The notes beneath the pieces were generated by a model that saw only the letters and a list, made by a program, of their open reading frames with translations, did no database searches and was not told the origin of the DNA. A program made the translations under genes and the position numbers. A DNA stretch of 64,000 nucleotides from Cylindrospermum stagnale PCC 7417 (GTDB taxonomy: Bacteria; Cyanobacteriota; Cyanobacteriia; Cyanobacteriales; Nostocaceae), in assembly GCF_000317535.1 (NCBI RefSeq), contig NC_019757.1, positions 1,773,001 to 1,837,000 on the forward strand, written 5' to 3'. Every line of letters begins with the position of its first letter. The stretch's first letter is position 1. Positions 12,401 through 19,381 of this stretch are shown one piece after another.

Positions 12401-14046
12401 CACCCACAGTTAATGAATTGCGGGATTTCCTTAAGCAGAAACTGCCGTATTATATGGTTCCTAACACTTTTGTGTTCTTGGAAAGTCTACCACTAACACC
12501 AAACGGCAAAGTTAACCGCAAAGATTTGCCAGCACCTGACGAAATAGCGAAAATCAAACCAGAAAAAGTCCTTAAACTACCTTGTACCCTCTTGGAGAAA
12601 CAATTAGTTGCTATCTGGAGTGAAATTCTCAACATCCAACAAATTAGCATTGATGACAACTTTTTCGATTTAGGTGGACATTCTTTACTGATAGTACAGT
12701 TATTTTCTCGTATCCGAGCCGCTTTCCAAGTAAATTTGCCACTACAGACTTTGTTTGAAGCACCTACGGTAGAAACCCTCGCAGCAAAACTGGAAATAGC
12801 CCATCAAGCACAATCATCAACAGTTACTACGGCTAATCCTACTTTGAATCTCGAAGCTGAGGCTGTTCTTGATCCAGCAATAACTGCTGACGGCAAACCT
12901 ATTGACTACATAACTGAACCAGCCTGTATCTTTCTTACAGGTGCAACAGGGTTCTTAGGCGCTTTTTTACTGGACGAACTTCTCCAACAAACTCAAGCAG
13001 ATATTTATTGCTTAGTACGTGCAGCTAATGCTGAGGAAGGTAAGCAGAAAATTCGGCGCAGTTTAGAATCTTACTTAATTGGGAATGAATCGCAAAGTTC
13101 TAGAATTATCCCAGTTTTAGGAGATTTATCTCAGCCACTTTTAGGTCTTTCCCAAACACAATTTACAGCCCTAGCCAAGAAACTTGATGTTATCTATCAC
13201 AATGGTGCATGGGTGCATCATGCTTCTCCCTACTCCACACTCAAAGCTGCTAATGTACTGGGAACCCAGGAAGTTTTGAGATTAGCCAGCCAAGTCAAAA
13301 TCAAGCCAGTACATTTCATTTCTACTATTAGCGTCTTTTCTGCACCCGTGGGGACTGGAAGGCAATTGATTCGAGAACAGTCTAGCCTTGATGATTATCC
13401 TGTACCAAAAGATGGCTATACTCAAAGTAAATGGGTGGCAGAAAAGTTAGTGAATATTGCCCGTAAGCGTGGCTTGCCAGTTTCTATCTATAGACCAGGA
13501 CGTATATCTGGACATAGCAAAACGGGTGCATTTAATCCTAATGATTTTTTCTACAAATTACTCATTGGGTGCATTCAATTGGGAAGTGTACCTGATGAAA
13601 AATATTTAGAAAATTTAGCTCCTGTAGATTATATCAGCAAAGCTATTGTTTATTTATCTAGCCAAAAACAATCTTCTGGTAAAGCTTTTCACTTGCTTAA
13701 TTCTCAGCCTCTTGAATTAAGAACCCTATTCAATGTCATTCGTTCCTTTGGCTATTCACTGCAACAGATTCCTATTGATCAATGGCGACAAGAACTAGCA
13801 AAAATTGCTGAAAATTTTCCCAACCATCCCTTGTATTCGCTTGTACCACTTTTGTCTACACAAGAATCTACAGCCACAACTTCTCAAACCCAATTACTAA
13901 AATTCGATTGTCAAAATACTCTTGATCTACTTTCAGGGACATCTATAGTTTGTCCACCTGTAGACCATGAATTGTTTAATATCTATATTTCATACTTAAT
14001 TAAAATTGGCCTTCTTAATTCATCGCAGACAAAAAGTAAAGTCTAG
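6490..14046 (+). CDS. Nonribosomal peptide synthetase, C-A-PCP-C-A-PCP-reductase (terminal)
   Basis: Two-module terminal NRPS of 2518 residues. The order is C (1-440), A (about 455-950), PCP with LGGHS near 1008, C (from about 1071, HHIVGDAW near 1202, Ala replacing the usual Gly of HHxxxDG), A (about 1530-2020), PCP with LGGHS near 2064, and a thioester reductase domain from about 2140. The reductase shows the NAD(P)H motif TGATGFLG near 2150 and the catalytic YTQSK near 2310. There is no thioesterase, so the peptide should leave by NADPH-dependent reduction to an aldehyde or alcohol. Codes read by eye are DVGEVCSID(K) for A1, resembling Orn/basic codes, and DILQLGLIW(K) for A2, a glycine code. 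The first C follows an E domain and the second follows a non-epimerizing module, which fits DCL then LCL types. Confidence 0.97.
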   Translation: MNKKNIENIYPLSPTQQGILFHTLRAPESGVYVVQSCYTFSKSVNFTAFKQAWEQVINQHPILRTSFHWKQQKEPFQVVYKSVDLPWQTDNWQELSVVKQQKQLEVLLAADYQQGFDISQAPLMRLTFIQVAKETYHFIWSSHHLILDGWSAALVLHQVFQAYEALCQGQVLTLPRCRPYQDYIAWLQQQNLVQAETFWRQILKGFTAPTQLSIGNLSNNSATGSGEELTKLSPATTAALQSLVRQHKLTLNTLIQGAWSILLSRYSGEKDVVFGATAAGRPPALTGSESMVGLFINTLPVRVQISGEELLIPWLQKLQAQQVEAQQYEYSPLVQVQGWSEVPRNLPLFETILVFENYPVDASLKVKATEMQIHDIRSAESTNYAITLSVEVSTELKLEILYDRTRFDADTITRILGHLQKLLESIVTNPHQSLSSLPILTTAEIHQQLVEWNNTQTDYPQDKCIHQLFEEQVEKTPDAVAVVFENEQLTYRELNQQTNQLAHYLQKLGVSPDVLVGICVERSLEMIIAVLGVLKAGGAYVPLDSNLPPQRLAFMLQDADCPVLLTQTNLLDTLPSYQGNIVCLDADWQLILQESESNLSSSTVKAENLAYLIYTSGSTGQAKGVMVEHRGVVNAYFSWEEAYQLRSLVHDHLQMASFSFDVFVGDLSRALCSGGKLVLCPRDFLLEPKQLYAYICQHKVDCAEFVPTVLNNLIQYLESSQQCLKFMRLVICGSDSWYGSEYRKYQTFLGEETRLINSFGLTEATIDSSYFESTTGNLSTEHLVPIGRPFSNTQLYILDSCLQPVPIGVSGELYIGGVGLARGYHNRPDLTEEKFIPNIFSNDPGTRLYKTGDLAYYLPDGNIVFVGRIDHQVKIRGFRIELLEIEAVLAKHSDVQQTVVIANQNSLVAYVVANCQNTPTVSQLRDFLKQQLPYYMVPNTFVFLESLPLTPNGKVDRKALPEIDATEVNEIKGFVVPRTPAEEMLVEIWANILGLEKVGIHDNFFELGGHSLLATQVISQVRKAFQVEIPLRTLFENSTVATFSDRLQTIRQQQLGLPPQSLQVCDRPSELPLSFAQARLWFLDQLESEKSVYNMPSAVKLIGNLSIGALEQSFNEIISRHEALRTTLVMGSKQLMQVIACQQTLSLTIVDLQDLNAEEQEEEVQRLALAEAKHPFDLSIGPLLRVTLLQLNQTENILLLTMHHIVGDAWSMGVLVQELGALYEGFVSGQQPQLPELPIQYADFAVWQRQWLQGEVLETQLAYWKQQLGGAPASLNLPTDRPRPPVQTFRGETTSFVLSVELSEAIKTLSRQEGVTLFMTLLAAFKVLLYRYSDTGDIVVGSPIANRHRAELERLIGFFVNTLVLRTDLSDNPTFRGLLTRVREVTLGAYDHQDLPFDLLVEELKPERDLSYTPLFQVMFILQNAPMSAIELSDLTLQSVETSSKTAKFDLTLSIQENESGISGELEYNCDLFDATTIARMAEHFQILLAGIVANPQERVAQLPLLTPTEKHRLLVEWNDTQTDYPQDKCIDQLFEEQVEKTPNAVAVVFENQQLTYRELNRRANQLAHYLQKCGVGPEVPVCICVERSLEMIVGLLGILKAGGAYVPLDPGYPQERLEYIKQDVQAPLLLTQQKLKLQLFNEAAQVMCLDSDWEKITQQSQENLVTAANADNLAYVIYTSGSTGNPKGVEIAHGNVANFLNAMQQSVGIQQQDVLLAVTTLAFDIAALEIFLPLIIGGRVVIASREVVSDGVQLSALLANSQATVMQATPATWRMLLAVGWLSNKQLKILCGGEALPRQLANQLLQQCHSLWNLYGPTETTIWSTVHQVEYGDQPVSIGRAIANTQVYILDSQLQPTPIGVPGELYIGGAGIARGYWHRPELTAQRFIDNPFTIESAQKLYKTGDLVRYLSDRQIEYLGRLDHQVKIRGFRIELLEIEAALAKHQDVLQAVAIANQDSLVAYVVARSLNTPTVNELRDFLKQKLPYYMVPNTFVFLESLPLTPNGKVNRKDLPAPDEIAKIKPEKVLKLPCTLLEKQLVAIWSEILNIQQISIDDNFFDLGGHSLLIVQLFSRIRAAFQVNLPLQTLFEAPTVETLAAKLEIAHQAQSSTVTTANPTLNLEAEAVLDPAITADGKPIDYITEPACIFLTGATGFLGAFLLDELLQQTQADIYCLVRAANAEEGKQKIRRSLESYLIGNESQSSRIIPVLGDLSQPLLGLSQTQFTALAKKLDVIYHNGAWVHHASPYSTLKAANVLGTQEVLRLASQVKIKPVHFISTISVFSAPVGTGRQLIREQSSLDDYPVPKDGYTQSKWVAEKLVNIARKRGLPVSIYRPGRISGHSKTGAFNPNDFFYKLLIGCIQLGSVPDEKYLENLAPVDYISKAIVYLSSQKQSSGKAFHLLNSQPLELRTLFNVIRSFGYSLQQIPIDQWRQELAKIAENFPNHPLYSLVPLLSTQESTATTSQTQLLKFDCQNTLDLLSGTSIVCPPVDHELFNIYISYLIKIGLLNSSQTKSKV

Positions 14047-14132
14047 TTCTAAATTCAGCACATTAGACAGAATTTAAGACTATACAAATCTCGATTATAA
14101 TTTCAAAACTCAAATTTTTGGTACAGCTAAAA

Positions 14133-15335
14133 ATGAACATGACAATACCAGGCAGAGCTACTCTAGAAGGGACACAGCGTTACCAGAAAAAACATGCAAA
14201 TCATTGTTCACCAGATCATTTTCGAGCATCTAGCGAATTGATTGCCAGTTCTATTGGTATTGGAACCTATCTTGGTGTATCTGATGAGCAAACAGATGAT
14301 CTTGTTAATCAAGCAATCATTGAATCAGTTCGACGCGGTGTTAATTTAATTGATACCGCTATTGGCTATCGCAATCAGCAAGCAGAACGTTGCGTAGGAA
14401 ATGCCATCAGATATCTTGTGCAGTCTGCTGAAGTATCAAGGGATGAATTAATTATCTGTACTAAAGGTGGTTTTCTCACCCATGAAAACCCAGAATATGT
14501 AGATTGGTTTCGTCAACATTATATAAATTCCAACAGTTTCACCATCAATGAAAAAGACTTCATTGAAAATTGTCATTGTATACATCCCGAATACTTGCGC
14601 GAGCAAATTGACTTGAGTTTAGAGAATTTGGGTGTACAAACAATTGATATCTATTATATTCACAATCCAGAAGTTCAACTTTCTGAAATTGACCCTAGTA
14701 TATTGTATGAAAGATTGCGAGATGCTTTTGAGGTAATGGAAGAAGCAGTAGATAGCGGTAAAATTGCCGCTTATGGTTTAGCAACTTGGGACGGTTTGCG
14801 TGTACCTGCTAATTCTGATAAATATTTGAATTTAGCACGAATAAAATCTATTGCTAGGGAAGTAGCTAGAAATAAAGTTGATAGTTTTAGATTTATTGAA
14901 TTTCCCTATAATATGTCTATGCTAGAAGCATTGCTCTTACCAAATCAGAACGTCCAAGGAGAACAAATTCCATTATTAGAAGCAGCTTATCGTTTGGGTT
15001 TAACTTCCATAGCTAGTGCTTCCCTTTGCCAAGCACAAGTTAATGGTCAGATACCAGACACAATTTCTATCGGCTTCGACGAAAACTTCAAAACTGATTG
15101 TCAACGCGCACTTCAATATACACGTAGCGTCCCTGGTCTTCTCACTGCTCTTGTTGGAATGAAAGCTCCAAACCATGTGCAAGAAAATCTCATAATCTCA
15201 GCTTATCCACTACTAGCAATGGACAAGTTTACAGAACTTACTCACGACATTATAGAAGTTTTAAAGAGGATGAAAATAGTTAGTGGAAAATCTGATTTTG
15301 ACTTATCCCATCTATCTTGTATCGCCAAAAAATAA
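14133..15335 (+). CDS. Aldo/keto reductase
   Basis: NADPH-dependent AKR-fold oxidoreductase of about 400 residues. Visible motifs are IGIGTYLG at the first strand, LIDTAIGYRNQQAE (the catalytic Asp and Tyr), ICTKGG (catalytic Lys), YYIHNPE (catalytic His), and GKIAAYGLATW. The frame also has a TTG at 14118, but the ATG at 14133 (or 14139) is preferred; no strong ribosome site is seen for any of them. It lies 86 bases after the reductase-terminated NRPS and 27 bases before the dioxygenase gene, all in one direction. An attractive but untested role is to reduce the peptide aldehyde released by the NRPS reductase domain, or to make a building block. Confidence 0.9.
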   Translation: MNMTIPGRATLEGTQRYQKKHANHCSPDHFRASSELIASSIGIGTYLGVSDEQTDDLVNQAIIESVRRGVNLIDTAIGYRNQQAERCVGNAIRYLVQSAEVSRDELIICTKGGFLTHENPEYVDWFRQHYINSNSFTINEKDFIENCHCIHPEYLREQIDLSLENLGVQTIDIYYIHNPEVQLSEIDPSILYERLRDAFEVMEEAVDSGKIAAYGLATWDGLRVPANSDKYLNLARIKSIAREVARNKVDSFRFIEFPYNMSMLEALLLPNQNVQGEQIPLLEAAYRLGLTSIASASLCQAQVNGQIPDTISIGFDENFKTDCQRALQYTRSVPGLLTALVGMKAPNHVQENLIISAYPLLAMDKFTELTHDIIEVLKRMKIVSGKSDFDLSHLSCIAKK

Positions 15336-15362
15336 CGATATTTTTCATCCAAGGAACTAGAT

Positions 15363-16166
15363 ATGAATCTTCAACCTATTGAACGCATTGATAATCCATC
15401 AGTTGCCGAATTTCAAAATGAGTTTGTCAAGCAAGACAAGCCAGTAATTATTTCTGGTGTCGCAAATGAATGGAAAGCATATTTCCATTGGAAACCTGAA
15501 ACATTTAAAGCTATGTTTGGAGATGTAATTGCTCCTTTAAGAGCAAGTGACGATGAAATAGATGTTTTTTTTGGGGGATTAGGAGAAAAAAAAGTAATTA
15601 CTATTGCTGATTATATAGACAGTATTTTGTCTGAACCAATAGAGGGTAAAAAACGCTTATATCTAGGTAACATTCCCTTTGATTCTCCTTTGGCTAAACC
15701 ATATCTTGATCAGGTTAGACCAGATTTCGAGTTTCCTAATTACTTTCCTGAAAATAGCGGTTATGACTTACGTCTTTGGATTGGAGGAGCTAACCAAAAA
15801 TCAACTATACATAATGATGACTACCATAATTTTAATGCACAGATTTTTGGAGAAAAAATATTTTTACTATTTGCCCCTGAAGAATATAAAAAACTATATG
15901 TTGAAAAGATTAATGATGGACTATGGTCAAGTCCTATTAATTCCCAGCAACCAGACTTAGCCAAATTTCCTTTATTTGATGAACTTATTGGATTAAAAGC
16001 TGTGCTTAATCAGGGGGATATACTTTTTATTCCTGCTTTTTGGTGGCATCAAGCATTTTCAATTACAACTTCTATTAATGTTAATATGTGGGTTTATACA
16101 CATAAAATATGTGAATTTTGGGAACAACATCCAGCTTTTAATAAAAATATGGCTAACAGTGCCTAA
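15363..16166 (+). CDS. JmjC/cupin-8 family Fe(II)/2-oxoglutarate dioxygenase
   Basis: 267-residue protein of the FIH-like cupin_8 class. The iron-binding facial triad is visible as H150-N-D152 (in STIHNDDYHN) and H229 (in AFWWHQA). GEKIFLLF after the HxD motif supplies the lysine expected to bind 2-oxoglutarate, and QGDILFIPAFWWH is the typical second metal-site strand. Members of this class hydroxylate amino-acid side chains in proteins or peptides. The gene follows the aldo/keto reductase by 27 bases and starts at an ATG preceded by AAGGAACTAG. In this context it is probably a tailoring hydroxylase acting on the peptide or on a carrier-bound residue. That assignment is inference; the family assignment is firm. 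Confidence 0.88.
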   Translation: MNLQPIERIDNPSVAEFQNEFVKQDKPVIISGVANEWKAYFHWKPETFKAMFGDVIAPLRASDDEIDVFFGGLGEKKVITIADYIDSILSEPIEGKKRLYLGNIPFDSPLAKPYLDQVRPDFEFPNYFPENSGYDLRLWIGGANQKSTIHNDDYHNFNAQIFGEKIFLLFAPEEYKKLYVEKINDGLWSSPINSQQPDLAKFPLFDELIGLKAVLNQGDILFIPAFWWHQAFSITTSINVNMWVYTHKICEFWEQHPAFNKNMANSA

Positions 16167-16197
16167 TACAAAAGTTTAATCGAAAGAGGAAAATACC

Positions 16198-16222
16198 TAA
16201 AGTGGCATTCTCTGCCACTTTA
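16198..16222 (+). promoter_or_regulatory. Intercistronic hairpin before the MFS gene
   Basis: Perfect inverted repeat with 10-bp arms (TAAAGTGGCA at 16198-16207 and TGCCACTTTA at 16213-16222) and a 5-base loop. It ends 2 bases before the ribosome-binding site AGGAGA (16225-16230). There is no T-tract, so it is not a standard intrinsic terminator. It may be an mRNA-stabilising or attenuating element that sets exporter expression. Confidence 0.5.
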
Positions 16223-16236
16223 GTAGGAGAAGTAAT

Positions 16237-17559
16237 TTGAAAAAAGAAGATATAGAACAGACTAATTTCCGCACTTTTACTCTCATCTGGGCAAGTCAGT
16301 TGTTGTCAGCTATTGGCTCAGAAATGACTTATTTTGCAATTACTATTTGGGCATGGGATGTTACTGGACAAGCTACTTCTTTATCTTTAATTCTTTTCTT
16401 TAATCAAATACCAAAGTTATTCACTGCTCTATTTATCGGCGTATTTGTTGATAGATGGAATCGCCAGATGTTAATGATTATAGGAGATACGGTAACTGGT
16501 ATCTCGACGATTGCTATCCTATTAATCTTTTTAGCGAATCATCTGGAAGTTTGGCACATCTACGTCATTGCGCTGATTATTGGGCCTTTTCGTCATTTCC
16601 AGTATTTTGCTTTTTCAACTTCTATCTCTACCCTTGTACCAAAACAGCATTACACGCGAGCTGTTGTGATGACTGAACATATCGGGGGGTTTGCTTCAAA
16701 TATCATAGCACCAGGTTTGGCTGGCGCAATTTATTATGTAATGGGCTTGCAAGGTATCCTGACGATTGATATTGTCACATTTATCATTGCACTCTGCACC
16801 ATTTGCTTAGTGCATATACCCCAACCTCTAGTTAGTGAAGTTGAACAAAAAGACGCAAAAATTTGGCAAGATATAACTTTTGGGTGTCGCTACATTATCC
16901 AAAATCCAGGTTTACTAGCTCTCCTACTGTTTCTAGTAATTTTTCACTCAGTTGATTCCATTCTTCTAGGAATACATTCGTCTTTTATTTTGGCTCGGAG
17001 TAATAATGATGCCGGCGTGTTTGCTAGTGTGCAGTCTGCTATTGGTTTAGGTGGTCTAGTTGGCGCTGTGTTATTGAGCGTTTGGGGTGGATTTAAGCGC
17101 CGCATTGATGGTTTATTGCTAGGTACAATATTCTACTATGGCCTGATGGTAGTATTTACCTTAGTCAATCTGCCTGCACTTTGGATGATTATCGGCTTTT
17201 TGGCAACTGTTTTTTGGCCATTGATAGCTAGTTCTAATCAAGTTATTTGGCTGTCTAAAGTACCACCGAATGTACAAGGACGGGTATTTACTACTCGCTA
17301 TCTGCTGACTTTGATAGCTTCGCCGATAGGACTGGCGGTCTCCGGGCCGCTAGCTGATAATTTTTTCCGACCGGCGATGATGGCTGGAGGTAGCCTATCA
17401 CCTATATTTGGCGGCTTATTCGGTACTAGTTCTAGTTCAGGGATAGTACTTCAATATAGTTTATTCTCTTTATTGGGTGTACTTCTTGGTTTAGCTGGGT
17501 ATAGCTGGCGTAAATTGCGAGACGTAGAAATTATTGTGCCTGACTACAAGAGCGATTAA
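16237..17559 (+). CDS. MFS transporter, probable peptide exporter
   Basis: 440-residue integral membrane protein with about 12 hydrophobic segments. It has the MFS loop signature GVFVDRWNRQ after the second helix, as in the EntS/MFS_3 type of drug and siderophore exporters. The start is TTG at 16237, six bases after AGGAGA (16225-16230). No in-frame ATG lies near the N-terminus and the second residue run KKEDIEQTNFR is a normal cytoplasmic start. It is the last gene of the co-directional NRPS cluster. Export of the peptide, and so self-protection, is the likely role. The substrate is inferred from context only. Confidence 0.9.
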   Translation: MKKEDIEQTNFRTFTLIWASQLLSAIGSEMTYFAITIWAWDVTGQATSLSLILFFNQIPKLFTALFIGVFVDRWNRQMLMIIGDTVTGISTIAILLIFLANHLEVWHIYVIALIIGPFRHFQYFAFSTSISTLVPKQHYTRAVVMTEHIGGFASNIIAPGLAGAIYYVMGLQGILTIDIVTFIIALCTICLVHIPQPLVSEVEQKDAKIWQDITFGCRYIIQNPGLLALLLFLVIFHSVDSILLGIHSSFILARSNNDAGVFASVQSAIGLGGLVGAVLLSVWGGFKRRIDGLLLGTIFYYGLMVVFTLVNLPALWMIIGFLATVFWPLIASSNQVIWLSKVPPNVQGRVFTTRYLLTLIASPIGLAVSGPLADNFFRPAMMAGGSLSPIFGGLFGTSSSSGIVLQYSLFSLLGVLLGLAGYSWRKLRDVEIIVPDYKSD

Positions 17560-17654
17560 ATTTAAGCCACGTTGTCACAAGCCATCAAAGTAAACGGATG
17601 CTCTGCTCTACAGTTGCACAGATACTAACAGGACTTACGCAACTGGCACGGCTT

Positions 17655-17722
17655 TGTAGGGTGCGTCAGATGTCAAAAATCTGTTTATTTGCCAGATTTA
17701 TCGAGTCTGACGCACCCTACAA
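17655..17722. repeat. Small inverted-repeat element (GTAGGGTGCGTCAG type)
   Basis: 17-bp perfect inverted ends (17655-17671 against 17706-17722, beginning TTGTAGGGTGCGTCAGA) around a 34-base centre. The same GTAGGGTGCGT core recurs at 23341 and twice between 27251 and 27438, so this is a dispersed repeat family in this genome. It lies between the convergent MFS and purU genes, where it could also terminate transcription from both sides. Confidence 0.75.
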
Positions 17723-17739
17723 TCGATGTTTATTCTAAA

Positions 17740-18594
17740 TCACTCAAATACTACTGTCCTATTTCCATAAACTAACACGCGATTTTGTAAATGCGATCGC
17801 ACTGCTCTGGCTAACACCACTCTTTCCAAATCCTTCCCCTTTCTCACCAAATCGTCCACTTCATCACGGTGACTTACCCGCACCACATCCTGCTCAATAA
17901 TTGGCCCGGCATCTAAATCGGCAGTAGCATAATGAGCCGTTGCCCCAATAATTTTTACACCACGTTCAAAAGCTCGGTGGTAAGGGTTTGCACCGATAAA
18001 AGCTGGTAAAAATGAGTGATGAATATTGATAATTAGCGGAAACTGGCTAATAAAGTCTGCACTGACAATTTGCATATATTTTGCTAAAACAACTAAATCA
18101 ATCTTGTAATGCCGCAGTAATTCTAGTTGTTTAGCTTCTTGTTCTTGTTTATTGTCCTTAGTAATGGGAATATGTTGAAAGTCAATTCCAAATTGATCTG
18201 CTACCACTTTTAAATCAGGATGATTGCTAATAATTAAGGGAATTTCAGCAGTAAACTCTTTAGCCCGTTGTCGCCAGATCAAATCAAATAAACAATGGTC
18301 TTGCCGACTAACCCAAATAGCAATGCGAGGCACGGTATCAGAAAAGTGCAGTTCCCACTTAGCCCCTAAAGGTTGACCAATAGAATTAAATGCTGGGCTA
18401 ATCAAATCTCTGGGCAAATTAAATCCATCTAACTGCCATTCTATGCGGGTGAGAAATAACCCAGCGGCAAAATCTGTATGCTGATCTGCATGGATGATAT
18501 TACCACCATTAGAATAGATGAAATTGGCAAATTTCGCCACCAATCCCCGCTGGTCAGGACAGGAAATTAGCAAAGTTGCTTTTGAATTTTTCAT
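17740..18594 (-). CDS. purU: Formyltetrahydrofolate deformylase
   Basis: Hydrolyses 10-formyltetrahydrofolate to formate and tetrahydrofolate, supplying formate and balancing one-carbon pools. The N-terminal ACT-type regulatory domain begins ATLLISCPDQRGLVAKFANF. The C-terminal formyltransferase-like domain has NIHHSFLPAF and AHYATADLDAGPIIEQ, which supply the catalytic Asn, His and Asp of the family. The length of 284 residues is normal. It is the last gene of a minus-strand run, 27 bases after the DUF4340 gene. No metabolic link to the upstream ABC genes is evident. Confidence 0.96.
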   Translation of the reverse strand: MKNSKATLLISCPDQRGLVAKFANFIYSNGGNIIHADQHTDFAAGLFLTRIEWQLDGFNLPRDLISPAFNSIGQPLGAKWELHFSDTVPRIAIWVSRQDHCLFDLIWRQRAKEFTAEIPLIISNHPDLKVVADQFGIDFQHIPITKDNKQEQEAKQLELLRHYKIDLVVLAKYMQIVSADFISQFPLIINIHHSFLPAFIGANPYHRAFERGVKIIGATAHYATADLDAGPIIEQDVVRVSHRDEVDDLVRKGKDLERVVLARAVRSHLQNRVLVYGNRTVVFE

Positions 18595-18621
18595 GAAAAT
18601 ATGGCAATAATTAATAATTAC

Positions 18622-19245
18622 TTATTTGCTGGTTGTCGGAGTTGGTTGGGGACTGATGGGTGTAGGTTTTGGCTCAATGTTAATTTCGGGTTGTTTCCAC
18701 TCTGATAGCTCTCGGTTAACTGCATTGCCAAAATCTGTAGAAACCAACAGCAAATTGATATTTCCATTTGGTTTAGCAGCAGGGTCAACTTGAGCATACA
18801 AGAAACGCTTGTTATAATCGGGTCTACCTAAAATCAACTGATGACGTTGCTGATTTTTTAGGTTGATGCTGATAGTTGCCTGGGGTTGATCTAAACCAAA
18901 TTCTCCCAGTTGGTTGTCGGAGGTTGATAAAGTGTTATTGTTATTACCTTTGACCAACAAATCCAGCAAATAAGAGACAATAGCATCATTTGCTGGTGCC
19001 GATATTGGAGATTTGATTAACCACTTGGGCTTCTCAGATTGATTGTTGCGTTCTAGATTCAAGGCGTAATTTTGATTTTTTACTGTCAAAGACTGGACAT
19101 CATCGGCGGTAAAAGCGAAAAGTTGCGGCTGTTTATCCTGATTTTCTGCTTGTTGAGTCGCACCTTGAATTTCATGGAAGTAAACAAACCCACCTAAAGC
19201 TAGGGCTAGTAGTATCAAAATTAAAGTGGTTCGCGGCAATTTCAT
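18622..19245 (-). CDS. DUF4340 domain-containing protein
   Basis: 207-residue protein with an N-terminal hydrophobic anchor (LILILLALALGGFVYF), probably facing the periplasm. DUF4340 features include FTADDVQSLTV, LGEFGLDQPQATI and ILGRPDYNKRFLYAQV. The C-terminus is Pro/Thr-rich (TPISPQPTPTTSK), echoing the repeat tract of the neighbouring GldG-like protein. It follows a GldG-like gene in the same operon, the arrangement usual for this family. It is probably an accessory part of the ABC exporter; the function is unknown. Confidence 0.88.
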   Translation of the reverse strand: MKLPRTTLILILLALALGGFVYFHEIQGATQQAENQDKQPQLFAFTADDVQSLTVKNQNYALNLERNNQSEKPKWLIKSPISAPANDAIVSYLLDLLVKGNNNNTLSTSDNQLGEFGLDQPQATISINLKNQQRHQLILGRPDYNKRFLYAQVDPAAKPNGNINLLLVSTDFGNAVNRELSEWKQPEINIEPKPTPISPQPTPTTSK

Positions 19246-19381
19246 GTTTAGTCAGTTATCAGTTATCAACAGCTAATAATTAACGTCGTCGCCACCAAAT
19301 AATACCCTGAATTATCTGTGTAAATCTCGTGGTTTATCTGTGGTTCCATTTTCCTAAAATTGACTTTTGTACTCTTGTGTA

